The notes under the pieces are model-generated. The model did not search any database and was not told the DNA's origin. It saw only the letters and a list, made by a program, of their open reading frames with translations. A stretch of DNA of 64,000 bases from Angiostrongylus vasorum (lineage: Eukaryota; Nematoda; Chromadorea; Rhabditida; Metastrongylidae). Made by a program: the position numbers and the translations under genes. Positions 22,946 to 36,800 of the stretch are shown here, one piece after another (positions within the stretch are counted from its first letter, which is position 1; every line of letters starts with the position of its first letter). The DNA lies in contig JADANN010000450.1 in assembly GCA_018806985.1 (NCBI GenBank), positions 62,001 through 126,000 on the forward strand, in the 5' to 3' direction.

Positions 22946-24727
22946 TACCCAGAGTTGCTTGTGGGTGACCAACAAAAAAACTCTTGGCTCCTTTAATGTG
23001 TCAAGTGGGTTTTGTTTCTCGTTCTTCATACATCAACAATAATTAATCTTTATTGTAACCATATAATAACGTTTGGATAAACACATAAAGCTAAGAGCTC
23101 TTTAATCTGGAAGAAAATAATTCAAACAACTCATATGGATGAGAAAAAAACATTGGAACGTCCTTAAATTAAAATGGTGCACAAACAAAGCTCTCTCGCT
23201 CCGCCTACATGATGTTATTCAAGTCGTATATGAGTAGAAAGCATATCTAAGTATGCAGATCTCGATGATGAAAAAAAAAAAGAAAAGGGAGACTTTTGTG
23301 AACATACGAACTGCTTCGTACAACTAACAACACAGGAGACGAGACAAGCAGAGGGTCCACAGCTAGCGAATTTTATTCTAAAAATTCTTAAAGGCCCAGG
23401 TAATGTGCGCTAATGACTTCGCATGGTACGCAAGTCCCCCATAGAAAACAAAACAAAACAGAAAAAAAGCAACATTTGATGTACGTGATCATGTCGGTAC
23501 TGGTTGTTCAGATTCAATAACAAGATGATGAATGAATGAAGAACAGAGGCAGTGTAGCATGAGATACAGCTTGAAGAAGGGAGATATTACTAGTACAATA
23601 AACCGAATTCGCTAGTGGCGGCTCTGCTATATCGACATCGAAATATGCCAAACTTAATGAATATCGCAAAGATGGACGTAACGTATGTGTTCTGAGGTCT
23701 TTCTTCTGTATAGCATTAACCATGTTCACAACATGAAGATGATCAAGACGTATAATGAACAATTCAGACATTCTTAAAACCACTTCATTTGCTCCATTCA
23801 TCGCCACCATGGAAGCTGTCAGCATGTCTTTCAAAATGGCCATGAGTTAGGGGCAAAACGTGCTCTAAGTATGCAGATTTCGATGATGATCTTTATGGTA
23901 AGAATTAGTGAAGTGGACAATACAAACGGAATGGATTACGACGCCGATATATAGAAATTACACTGCAATCATAATCCGTCACCAATAGCAAAGAAGAAAA
24001 CGAAGCATCCGTCACCAATAGCAAAGAAGAAAACGAAGCAATAACGCGTTTGGTCGTCGCAATTCGGGTAGGAATCGAACCATTTCCTATGCATACAGGA
24101 TGAAGAAGGGAAACAGACTTCCGAAGAGAAACGGAGAGACGAGGAGAGAGCTATTGATGGGCAACATTAATGTAAAGAAATACTGTAGCTGATGATTCGC
24201 AGTTCTCATAAACCCCACGAAAATTGAGTGCATCAGCTGCTTAGCTCGGTGACGAGATCAGTGCATGTGTTTACAAATTCTAATAGGAAATTCTAGAATT
24301 GCCTTATTGAAAAGGATTAAAGTGCACCATTATTGTGTACATACTGTAATCTCGATCACGATGCCAATTGGCCAATACAACTATGTTTTAATAAGCCGTC
24401 TATTTTACACGATCATTTTGCTCATTCACAATAGATGACACGAAATATGCAGACAAATGACCACTTAAAAATTAGACGCCCATGACAAGTGAGTCGAGAC
24501 AACTTAACAATGCCTATAGCAAAAATGGTAAAGGGCAAGCGAACTGTAGTAGCACATAGCCAATGGAAATGAGGCAATAAGAGTATGAAGGGTGAGCCTT
24601 TGGAGGTATTAATGGCGAACTTTGGTGATGACGATTTCGCCCTCTCCCACGGAATTTTGAGCTCACAAAGTATACCATACAGAAAGTGGACTAGAGAGTA
24701 TCAACTGTAACATTAATCCTACTAATT
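22946..24727. other. Intergenic stretch between RTE copy 3 and the beta-spectrin stop
   Basis: Contains a 33-bp tandem duplication (23975-24040), a long but unremarkable minus-strand open frame (23514-23843, no recognised motif) and the presumed beta-spectrin 3' untranslated region near 24390-24727. No further gene seen. Confidence 0.4.
23975..24040. repeat. 33-bp tandem duplication
   Basis: Two perfect adjacent copies (23975-24007, 24008-24040) beginning TCCGTCACCAATAGC and ending AAACGAAGCA. Identity suggests a recent duplication or an assembly artefact. Confidence 0.9.
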
Positions 24728-24871
24728 CTATTTTTTGCTCCGCGAAAAGAAACCGCCCTTTTTCGCCTTCGCTTGCGCACCCTCCGGCAATGTATGGGAC
24801 CGAGATCCCTCCTCCAATTGTGCCTGACCAGTTGCCAGTTGCAATTCGCTTAACCATCGCTGACAATCCTC
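24728..24871 (-). CDS. unc-70: Beta-spectrin terminal exon
   Basis: After the acceptor TTTTCAG the exon encodes the PH C-terminal helix, then an acidic/Gln stretch and a basic tail ending [11 protein letters not shown] and TAG at 24728-24730. This matches the usual end of nematode beta-spectrin. The nearest polyadenylation-like hexamer on this strand is ATTAAA at about 24388-24393, roughly 335 bases on; I give it little weight. Confidence 0.93.
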   Translation of the reverse strand, partial: EDCQRWLSELQLATGQAQLEEGSRSHTLPEGAQAKAKKGGFFSRSKK

Positions 24872-27800
24872 CTGAAAATGTCCAAATGAGAATATTCTAT
24901 TTCGTGGCTATAACGATTTTCAATAAAAAGGGTACGAATATGACATTCCAATTACTTATTATCAGTTACCACCACATCATCATATTACCATTTATCTTTT
25001 CTCGTACTTCTTAACGACTGCACCTATTTTAAACATTACATCCTGATACTACCGTTAGGGTAAAAAAAAGTGGCGGAGAGAATGGCAAAGCAAAGGGCTC
25101 GGTTAGTGCTATGGATAACACCTCAGCTCCGGGAAAGGGTAATCGTTTGTTCGAAGCGCACCTGTGGTCCCGAATTTGGCTCATATCTCAGCACCATTTT
25201 GGTTGTACTTCACATCAAACGCTGCCACGAGAAAATTAGAGGCAGTAAATAAAGGTTAAAACACTGAGATATCCACCTACTCTTGAAACCAGTTCTGCTC
25301 ATTCTTTAAGAAAATCTCTACAATGAATAAATAAATCATTATTAAAGCTTGAAAACAAGAACAAAGAGAAAATCAAACGGATTTTCCCGGACAAAAGAAC
25401 TGACGACTTAATTCTTCTTGTTTAATTAAAAATCCACAAAGTTCTTATATACAACACTGAACTCTGAAACAAACCAGGGTTAGCACTTACAAATTAAACA
25501 ACCCATAAACGCTAAAGCTGGCTTTTAAGATGTACCTCGCTAGCACATTGAAGAAGGTACTCTGCTCCAATAGGCATTCGTAACGATAACACGTTTTTCT
25601 TTTTCTGATAACCCTGCGCTACATTGACGGAACAACCGGGTAAGTTCACCGCCGGCTCATTATGGAATGTAGCACCTTCTTCCCTGGAATGTGAACTAAG
25701 TCATTGTTTTGTACGACAGTTAAGAAAAACAAACTTGTGTGTTGGAAATGCATTAGGAGAAAAAAGGATTCAAAATTAATTGTCTACATTCCTGCACTGA
25801 GAAAAATCGAAAGAAATCACTTCGAAAATTGTATTTCGACTTACTTGTGTTTGCCATCCTTGTAGAATGTAAGTTCGTTGTTCCGCAAAACTGCAAGCAA
25901 CTTCTCCCACGATCGGTTTGACGCCTTTCTGTCCAATGATTCGTAGGTATGTTTCCGAATCAATGTTCCCTCAAAAGCATCATCTGTCTTCGTTCCTAAA
26001 AGTGAAAATACAAAAAAATCTTTGTTTTCAAAAATTAACACTTACTAGAAAATTTTAAGGACCAGAAGATTTCAAAGTACGAAGACGTACGATAAAAAAT
26101 AACCCAATAGACTTTTTTCTTCTCACAGTAAGAAGATTTCCAAAACAGAAGTAGTACGAAAAATAAGAAGTCCTCAAATTGCTGACTCCATAAACAGTTC
26201 GTATCCTCTCATGTTTTGTAATAGCAAGATACTCAAAGAACCACAACATGCACAACAAAAATTACCTCGCGGGTCACGCGAATCGAATTTTGGCGCCCTT
26301 GCCAGGGACATGCGCCAGCCACTACTTTCACCAGTTGATAACCGACTACGTTCTGCAACCTGGTTGCACTATTCGTAAAGCACACAATAACAAGCACCAA
26401 ACACAACAACAACGACAAAGCACACTCGGAACTAAACGAATTATTCGAGTGATCAAAAAGCTGCAAATGCAGAATACGGTTGAATTAAGAGACTTCCAGT
26501 AGTTAATAAACGAAAGTTCCATCTTTACTTTTTTTTCTAAAGAAAAGAAAATCGTAAGCTTTGCCGATAATCATCAATTCATACGCGCTTAACAGATAGT
26601 TCCAATCATGCAGTAAAAACGGTTTTAGGAGATACTCTCTAACAGTAATTTTGCTACTATAAATATTATAAAAAAGTTTGGTGAACTGAGAACTTCATGA
26701 GGTCTTCAAACTTTTCAAAAACAGTGATTCCAACAACGACTAATGGGGTTATCGAGAAACGCAAAAAACTAGACAACATCGCAAATATGACGACTTATCT
26801 AAGAAAGTACTTAGACAAGAGCCCAATTTCGTCCTTAGATCTCTCTAAAACCGTTTTGTTTAAAGTCCATGCAAGTGAAAACGGGAAGAAAAAACTTTTT
26901 AACTATGAAGAAGCTAACCCAAAGTGCTGGTTCGCGGTGCTCCACTGCTGTCGAAACTGCTGATGGTCATATTGAAGTCTGTAATTTCACAGCACTCCAC
27001 TTCACGAGATCTATTCATTCTGACAGAAAACCAAACCATTCAAAGTTAGCGCTTTAACGTCAGACGTAATACCATGGAAATGTCTACGCAAAGAAAACTT
27101 GAAGGCAAAAAGAATTACACTACTTGATTCTGGTTCTCAAAAAATTGATACGGCTATACAAACTGACAAAATAATAACCCATGCACGCGTCAGCAAACTT
27201 AAGTTTAAAAGTGCAACCCTACCTGGAATTCAATGAGACCGACAATGTCTTGGTACAGGGCAGCTCCAGTAGAAGATGAAACTTCAAAAGAAATATCTAC
27301 GAAGTGAACATAGAAACTCACCGTCTGGATCAACACCAAAACCTTCGTGCGGCTGTCGTGATGGACTGCCTAGATAGCCACGCCTCCTCGCCGCTTCCTC
27401 TTCCAGCCGTTGCATTTCCTTCAACTCGAACTGAAACAGAAACAAGTCATGTACATTTATACTTCCGCGAGCTCATAAAAATTCTGATCGTAGTTCCCAA
27501 GCGCTTCAACTACGTAAGATTTCTGAAATTCAGTGATTCTGCTTGGCATTCCGTTGATCTAAAACGTTCTACTAAATTCATGTTCCGTTCATTGCAAACT
27601 TTCCGACCAATTACTACTTTAAATGGCCACTAAAATGTTACGTAAATAAGTCGTAATGATTTCTACAGCATATTTTATTATATTTACTTTACAATTAACA
27701 CGATTTCATAAACTGTGGGATCGGATGTATCCTGAATCCCCACACTGACAAGATGGCAGAAGAAACCTCAAGAAGACAGATCAAATACAATGAGGATACA

Positions 27801-30800
27801 AAAAGATTAAATAAACTTCAAACACAGAAATTTTCATTGCAAAGCGCAATATGTGACAGTTGACGACAAAATTTGTACAAGAAGTTCTAAAAATATCCCG
27901 AAAAATACCCGAAAAGACGGGAACGAATAAGAAGCTTTCTGAAATGATTTTCATATAAAATTAATGATTAACTTAACAAGTTTGCGACGACACGCATTGG
28001 TCTCAGCGTATGGGTGTCCTAAAGCAACTTCGGCTCTAAAATTTAAACAAGCGTATTTCGGAACGAATTTCACTAATCGAAATAAAGACCATTAGGATGT
28101 ACACAAATTTGTTTACAATATACAACCTTTTTTTTCACCTATGGGGAGAATACTCTGTTTCATGGAGTCTCCAAAAAACCTCTTCTCGTAGCAGCCCATA
28201 TTCCGAATATCAATATATTTGAACAGTGAGTATTTCGAGAACAGGACTGCGCCTCCCAATGTTCGCTGATATCTGCTGGTACCGCACTTGCACATGAATT
28301 TTTAAAAGCTCAACCTTCGCCTCCATTTTTTTTTGGAAAAATGATTTAACATAAAGTTTAAAATGAAACAACGTAACAAAAAAACTACACAATTCTTTAT
28401 AGCCAAGCTTCTATAAGCCCCAGCCCTCAGGTTCTCAAGCACTCTACCTGTCGAAAAACTATTGGCAATTGCCGAAAAACCTTCTCTAACGTCAATGTGT
28501 ATTATACCATATTAAGTGAAAGAGCAAAAAGTCATTAAAAGATACGCCAACCGTGGTCAGTTTTTCCAAGGCAAGGAATCTCTCTTCTTGAGCAGCCGCT
28601 GACTTTTCAAAAGCTTCGTGTCGTTTTATCAAGGCTATCGTCTCTTCCAGACTTCTTCCATATTCCCGTGATATGAGGTACGGCTCTTGTGCCATAAGCC
28701 AAGATTCCGCAACAGCAGCATCGCGGGCAAACTGATAGACTTCGAGAACTGTAGAGAAAAAACAGATCGTGGAACAGGAGTCTGTGAAAGCCCTATTTGT
28801 CGTTATTGAGTGCTACATTTATAAAGATGGCGTCTCAGTACAAGATACGAATTTTCATGGAAAGGGGAGGTACTTAGTGATAGAGGCTTATTTCTACTTA
28901 TTTGTTTATGGTGATAAATCACTTAGAAAACTAGTAATCGGTAAATTCCGCCATTAATTAACACAATATGAGCATGTCTACTTCTATATAGAATAAAGTT
29001 ACTTACTAAGTTGCAAATATTCCCATCTATCCTCCCACCGTCTCATCATTTCCGCTCGTTCCGTTGTCAACTTTATCAGCTTCTTTTCGATCTCACTTGA
29101 TGCGTAGTGCTTCCGATTTAACAAGTCTCTTCCAAGTGAAATACAGGAATTGAAATTGTCCTCTCGAGCGTCAATTTCAGCCTTCAGACTTTGGTGATTA
29201 TTCATGAGCAACTCAACCCCGCTAACGTCTTTCGGTCGTTCTTGAGTTGTCATCTCGCGTTTAACTTCGTCCATCCATAGAAGAAGATCACGGACCATAT
29301 TCATGAATCGGAACAGATCAGAAGTATCCGTAAGTCTCGAGGTTCTTGCGTCGCATAATCCACGCAAATGTCTCCATGCCTTTACTACCTCAGACTCACG
29401 GGCTGCCATTTCTAGCGCACGATCACCTGCGTACCCGTCTCGTAGGTCACCAGCATCACGTTCGATTTGAGCTACCTGCTCTCCAATGGCATCAATATCT
29501 TTAAGGAAATTTTGGTGCTTCCTGGACAGAGCACCAACACTGCTTGAGTCACGTCCCAAATCTTCAGGCATAGCATGCGTTTTCTCGAGAATTCGCGAAA
29601 GGCAATCGCGGCAATCATGGAAAAATTTGTGCAGCAGTCTGCTAGATTCCAATATTTGTGCACGGGTGTCAATCAGTTCCAGAAGATTTTCCCACGCCTC
29701 ATTAAGACTGTCTTTCCACAGCGCGATAGTAGGTGCATCAGAATGACCAGTCGCAATCAATGTATCACAGCCGTCATTTGCTCGCGCTACTCTTTCCGAC
29801 CCAATATTTTCAGTGTCCCTAGCAAACTGCTGGAATCGCTCTTGAAGCATTTGGACATGCTCGTAATCTTGGCCGTTTTCTTGACTACCAGCCACTACTT
29901 CCTTATCCGCAATCCACTGCAACAGGTCATCGATTTCACGATGTAGGGCATATAGTTCTAGAGTCTCGTCCAATCGCTTTCTTCGCTCTTTTGACAAATC
30001 TTGGAGACCAGCATACAGCTTCTCAATCTGTGACTGTCGCAAGGCAATTTGGTCACTTAGCGGACTCTGTTCATCAACGAACTTCTGTGCTTTGACAGCC
30101 AACTGTCGTATGGTATCAGCAAATTTGTCGATATCAGACTGAAGACGCTCATGCTTTTTGATTTGATTTCGAGTAGAGAATTCGTCTTTTCCACGCTCGT
30201 CCTGCATCATGTAGAGCTCTTGTTCACTCATCCAAGCTTCGGCTTCTCCACAATCATAGAGGAATTGATGTGCCTTCTCACTCTCCGCCAGTCTCTCTTT
30301 TCTGCCGTTGATCGCATCTTTCAGTTTCTGCCAAGCATCGCGGAGTTCAGCAATGCGCTGCTCAAAGGCGGCCGAGTTTTCATGTCCTGCGTCAATGAGT
30401 TCGCGTCCGTTACTGCAAATACGCTCAATCCACGGCTCGTGATTCTCGACCTCATTTGTTAATAACTGCGCGTTCTTCTGTAACCTTTGGCAATCTGGTA
30501 GATTTTCACCGAGTTGTTTAGAGTGAGCCAAATGGAGTCTCTCCGTTATCCACAGTTTTTCGTCATCGACATCGCGACCAAACTGGAACGCCGCTTTCTT
30601 ACGCTCCAACTGACGCCGACGATCATCAAGAGGAGCTTGGAGTCTTTGAAGCTGCTCTTGTACGGCTAATCGATGTGCACGAATGTCTTCCAGTTCGTCT
30701 GGATGCATTTCCTCGAGTTGTGGTTCCATTTCCATTAGTTGGTCAATGTGATGTGCTTTTTTAATCATTTCAGTTTCGATCATCTGTTGCTTCTGCATAG

Positions 30801-33800
30801 CCATATTTACAGTAGTAAGATCAGCAGCTGGATCGTCCCTTACCATTTCCTTTTCCAGCTGGCTGGCCCACTCCTTCATGTCAGCAATACTTTGGACATA
30901 CAGCTGTTGACGATTTGCATCGAACAGCTTCTGCCCTTTTTCTTCGGTGGTCCTCTCCAATTGCTCCCACTGATGAGCGAGTTCAGTGATTTGAGGATCA
31001 ATGGTTCCAGTGAATTCGGGTTTATCAGCACCCAAATCGATAGCGGCATGCTGTAGCTGGTCAAGTCGCTCTTTGTTTGCCTGTAGCTCGCTTTGAAAAG
31101 CTTGATGGCGAACGAACTTCGATGTAATTGTTTTTGCATCCCTGTAGGTTTCATCTTGCGCTCGAATCATCTTCTCTTCAATCCACTCTCTCAGCTCTTC
31201 ACAATCGGAGAGGAACTGTTGAAGCGAAAGGGCATCCTTTAACTTACTGAGTAATACTTGAGCTCGTTCACGATTAGCTTCGCGACGTTCATCAATGTTA
31301 CGAGCCTTCTTATGGATCTTATCCGCTGCGTAGTGTCCATCCTGGCAAAGCTGATCTCCAAACATTCCAACGGCACGTATCTTTTCGTCGTTTGCATCCA
31401 TGGTGGTCATAAAATCTTGATGTCTCTTCAGCATATTTTCTGCCTGCTCCAAACTGTTCGGAGCTTCGTCTTTGGTAAGGTAATTCTCCTGTTGTGAAAG
31501 CATTACTTCCGCCTGCTTTGCGTCTCTCAGGAACATCTGAAGGTTTAGTCCCTGACTGAGCAGATGTTGCCTGTTGTCCCACATACGTTGCAGCTCCTCC
31601 CATCCCTCTTGCAAGCCGACGAGACGTTGCCGAAGGAACATGTACTGAGGATCCGTCTGATCCTGCGTTACGCGATCTCCCATGGCGCGCATCTTCTTGT
31701 AGTCCTCAGCGTATCCATCAATTTCTTCGCGAATAGCAGCATGCTGGTTGAGCAATTGCTCCGCTTCAGCTAACGATTGTGGCTCGTCTTCAGATGCAAC
31801 TTGTCGCTGCGTAGCGGTAAGCCACGCCTGGAAGTGATCCAGGTCACGAAGGAATCGTTGCAAATCGCCAGCTTCATCCAGTTTCGCTTCATGTTCGCGA
31901 ACTTTTTTGTTGAGAATGTCCCACACATGATGGATGCGTTTAATGTCCTCACGAATCGCTTGCGCTTCTGAAGGTCGTTCTTTTTCTATGGAATCTGCTT
32001 CTTTATGAAGGGCATCTAGTTTCAGCTGGATTGCGCCTAGATCACGCTCCATCATAGAAAGCCTTCTCTGAAGTTTCATCACACCACTGAGATCATTAGT
32101 TAACGCATCAGAGTCTTCAAGCACGCGAGTTTTATCCTCAATCCAAGTGACAGTTTCCTGGCAATCGATCCTGAAAGTCTCGAGACGGTGAGCGCGGTCA
32201 ACTTCCGCTCTCTTCTGATCAACCATATCACGAAGTTGAGCCCAACGAGCATTTAGCTTATTCTGGCGTTCCAAAATCTCGTCGGAATTCGGATGTTCTA
32301 CATGCAGAAGCTGGCGAGCAAGTTCGTTCACTATTCCTACCTTAGCTTCTTGGCTCTTCATATCCTGTTCAAGTGTGTCGAAACGATGCCTCATTATTTC
32401 AACCTCTTCGAGATCCTTCCCAGGAACCAGTGTCGCCAACAGTTTGCCCTTCTCATCAATCCATGCTTCCACAGAATCAGCATCAGCATAGAGCTTGTAG
32501 AGAGAAAGAGCGTCGATAAGCCGTTGCTTCCTAAGTTGGGAGAGATTTTCAAGTTCTGCCTTACGTCTGATCGTAGAGTCAAGACGTTCTCGAATGTCCG
32601 GATGTTCTCTAGCATCAGCCGGTAGAGCTTCGGCTTTTTGATAGAGCTCTTTGATGTGGGTGTCGAACGTCTGAAGTACGTCCGAAACGTCGTCGTGTTT
32701 CTTAAGAAGTAACTGCACGGTGCCCTCGTCTTTGCCGACGTCATCGCTTGAAACAATACGCAAGGTGTCGAGAAGATACGCATCTACATTGTCTGCATGA
32801 GTGAAGAACATATAGTAGTCAACTCCAGCATTTAGTCTTTCACGTCTCAAACGTTCTAAATCGTGAAGCTTCTTTAGGTAATCACGAATCTCTTGGATAC
32901 GAGGCGGGATATTGTCAGAACCAGGGATATTGTTGGCAACCAACTCGTCACCGTCTTTAGCAAGTTCGTCAAGCTGACGCTCAATGTCTCCAAGAGTATT
33001 TGCTGCATTTTTATGCTTCGCGAGGAGATGCGATACCGTAATAACATCTTTGCCAGTATCAGTAGAGCTGAGTACGCGTTCTTGCTCTTTAATGCTGTTT
33101 TCAAGATCAGCCACATCCCACCAGAATTGGCACAATTTACGGTTGTTTTCAAGGCGTCGCTTACGTTGGGCAGCCAAATCAAGCAGCTCTTGATATCTCT
33201 GCTGTAAAATAGCTGAACGCTCGTCAACAACGGCCGGTTCTACTGGCAAATAGCCACTACCGTCTGGACCTTCAGGATCGCGGAAACTAAATGGGTGCAC
33301 AATTCAAGATCATCGTGGAAGAGAAATTCTGACTACACCACATTCTCACATAAGCTACGGGTAAAAGAAAATGCGATATGGAATCAAATAGAAGATAATG
33401 AACCGTTGAGCTTGTGCTACAGCATTTCGAACACGCTCTCCAATAATGTTAATGTCAGATTCAAGTAGAGCATGCTTTTGCAACATATCTTCAACGTCCA
33501 TAAGATGAGCACCAAGATCCTCTGATAAGAGACGTGCCTGAGAACATAAATGACTTCAGATTTATTACTTTGTTTTTCCTCACAAAATTTCTTGTCACAA
33601 CTTTCTTAGACGATCGACAACTTTTCTTCCACAATATCTAGACATAACATTTTCTAAATCCACTTTTTTTCCCCTCTTGTAAATTTACCTTGATGTCATC
33701 CATAAGATCGAGTGTAAGAAGCATATCATGGAAGATACGCTGTATAGCCATTGAGAGCTCAAGACGCACACGACGTGCAAGAAGAAGCTATAAATGATTC

Positions 33801-36800
33801 AATTCCAGTCAACGTTCAATGATAAAGACAAAGATGAGGGGAATTTTCAACAATAAACCTGGAAAAGATAATTCCAAAGTTTGAGGACATTTTCCTTGCG
33901 ATTGTTAACCTCTTCAATTCCATGGAAGTTCTCAGCCTCGAGTTCGCCTAAAGTTCACCCTCATGATAACCACCCTCCAAAGGAAAGAAAAAAATGGAAT
34001 TATGTTATAAGATGCACCAGCAACAGCTACGACGGCCTGTACTCGTTCTTCATAGGCGAAGATATCTGTTTCAATGGCCTCGTGTTTCTTCGTAGCAGCC
34101 TAAAAGATAATGAGAAATAAAGCCAAAATAAGAAAATAAATAAAAAGCAACAAAAACAAAAATAAAGACGTCACCATCCGGAGAAGCTTCTCATTTAAGT
34201 TGAGACATATGAGCCTAACAGATCGCTCTAAAGCGTGATAAAGAAGGACCAATATTTTAAATGGATACTACAAAAGCCCTTCAATAACTCGATAACAGTG
34301 GTAGTGCACGTGATATAACGGTTCATGCAAGTTCTTGTCAATAGCTATAGAGCAGAGGTACGATAAAAAATAATCAAAAAATCGTATCAAAATAAACTCT
34401 TTAAAAAGCAATCACCTCAACACTGGCCAAATCGGTTCCAAAGTTATCCTGGCTGACAAGACGTTGATTTTCCGTGAGCCAAGTCTCCCTCATCTCAGCT
34501 TTACGGTTAAACCGGGTAGCAAGCTGCTCCAACTTCTCCTGGCGAATTATTTCTTCTTTCAGAGCTAGCTCGCGCTCGTGTTCCGCTTTTTCAAGTAAGT
34601 CCCATGCCTAAAAAATGAGGACTGCATACAAACGATTAAAACTTGTTTGATTTAGTTGTATGTTTAAAAGAACCATAAATGAATGCAACAGATAAGGCAT
34701 TTATTAGCCTCAGAGCCAATTACCAACAACAAGGGACAATGTATGTTAGCAGGGAGATTCTACAGCCAGAAAAACTACATTAAAACTGCATAACCACCAA
34801 AATTTGTCATAAAATCGGTCGAATTATACAAGTGTTTATGTAAAGTCTACTTCTCAATGATTTCCACTTAATTTATTTCAGGAATCTTCTATTAGCCCAC
34901 GATGTTTCCGGTGCGCTGTTATTTTTAGCCCTATCTACACATTAGGAAATTGTTGCTGTTCCTAAAGAAATAAATTATAGGTGTCAATCAAAGAGACCCC
35001 TGTTGATGTCGCCGATAAGCTTCCCCTCACGGGGCACAAATGGACGTTGGTTGTTCGCACGCATAGCAGACTGTAGCGTGAACAAGAGCACTTCTAGCTC
35101 TCCCTTCTCTTCGAATCTAAAGTGGAAGGAACTCATGTTCACCAGTGAACTATTTGGAAACAGAGAAGCAAAAAACTTGACGATATTAATGACAAACACT
35201 TCTCTCAAATGCGCAAAAAAAACTATTACGAACAAAAATTATGATAGACTAACTTAGGCGGCTTTTCTTGTGTTCTATAAGCATTGAACTCAGCGAGCTG
35301 TTCTTGCACTCCATGCAGCGAGTTGTGGAAGTTCCTGAAAGCATTATGTAGTATGCAACGAAGTCAGTCATGTACGATATTCATAGTCAAGAATGATTTG
35401 GAATTTCAGAGCTAGTTCAGCTTTCTTCACTTAGTTATGAACTTTACTAAATGCAATAAAGACCGCTACAACATATATATTCTTATCAACACGATATAAT
35501 CCATCCCAATCTACCGCAAGAAAATTCTCATTTTTTGGAATTCAAAAGTAACAATTCGTTCTTTCTCATAAAGGATCTCGAATTCTAAAGCAGTTAAAAG
35601 AGCGAGATTTCGTGGTTGTCATGCATTGAAAATCTGACGAACACTGACTTCTGAAAACAAGATTTTATTCAAGTTTAAAGTGAAGATAATGTTTAAGAAA
35701 AACTGATACACTCAACAGGATCAAACAGGAAAAGTTTGTTTTACACGCCCAGGAAATCCGCACGTCCCCAAGCAGTTATTTGGAGAAAAATTACTGGCAT
35801 TTCTTGAAAAACTAGCATCAGCAAATGCGTCGACCTCAATGTGTGAACTAGAGTGAGTGCTTTACTAATTCCAGAGACCTCCTTCTTGAACAATGATGTG
35901 GGAAACTACAAATGAAAGGACGACCAAGAAAGAAAGCAGTTTCGAACAGAATTGAGCCGATGGATTACATCTACACGATAATGAAAATCAAAGGAGTATC
36001 GTGAGTGCAAGACACCAACTCGTATCATTTTCAACGACTTAAAAACGATAGCGACTTAGTGGAAACAAAGTAATGAAAAACCTAAACTCTAGACAGCCAA
36101 CTCTATTCCATCCAATACTTCTCCAACAACTACTTACTGGCATAAAGACATCTGAAATAATACCATTCCACCAAAACAATTTACAACTGTTCTCAAGAAC
36201 ACAATAAGAGAGCTGATCTAAGACTAAACAGTGTGCCAGTCGAAGATGAATAATCACATCACTTTCGGTTTAATGATGGTACAGACCTTATGGCACCAAG
36301 CTATACCCATTTGGAATTGAATAACGGATATCTGGTTTCAGTATCACTCGTTGAAAAACTCGTTTTCAGTTGAATCACAAGAAGAAGTTGACGACTAATG
36401 GATTCATTTATGATATCCAATTCTATTTAACGGCACTGACATGTCCGAACGCTCCAAGTGCGAAGACCTAGGTCGAGAAGTCAATACAATGAACAAATTA
36501 GCATCTTAGGCAAACGGGAGGAAATGAGAGAGGGCCTGCATGGTTTATTGGAGCATCCAGTACGTAGTGAAGAGAAGTCACCTCTGTACCATTTCGATTC
36601 TATTCTACGACGCCTTAATAAAATGGCGAGTGCCGTCAACGTCAAGATATAGAAAACTATGCATATCGGTCATGCACACGATGCGTTTTACCCATAACTC
36701 ATGGATAAAGGCAACTTGCGACTGTGCCCTACACGAAGGCAAGCGCGGAACGGGAAAACCCGCAAACCCGATGGCCCGAATTCTCTGACAACAGAAATGT

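Noticed and set aside
29486..29946. Plus-strand frames of about 80-130 codons opposite the large spectrin exon
   Set aside because: Antisense shadows of strongly coding sequence; no motif of their own.
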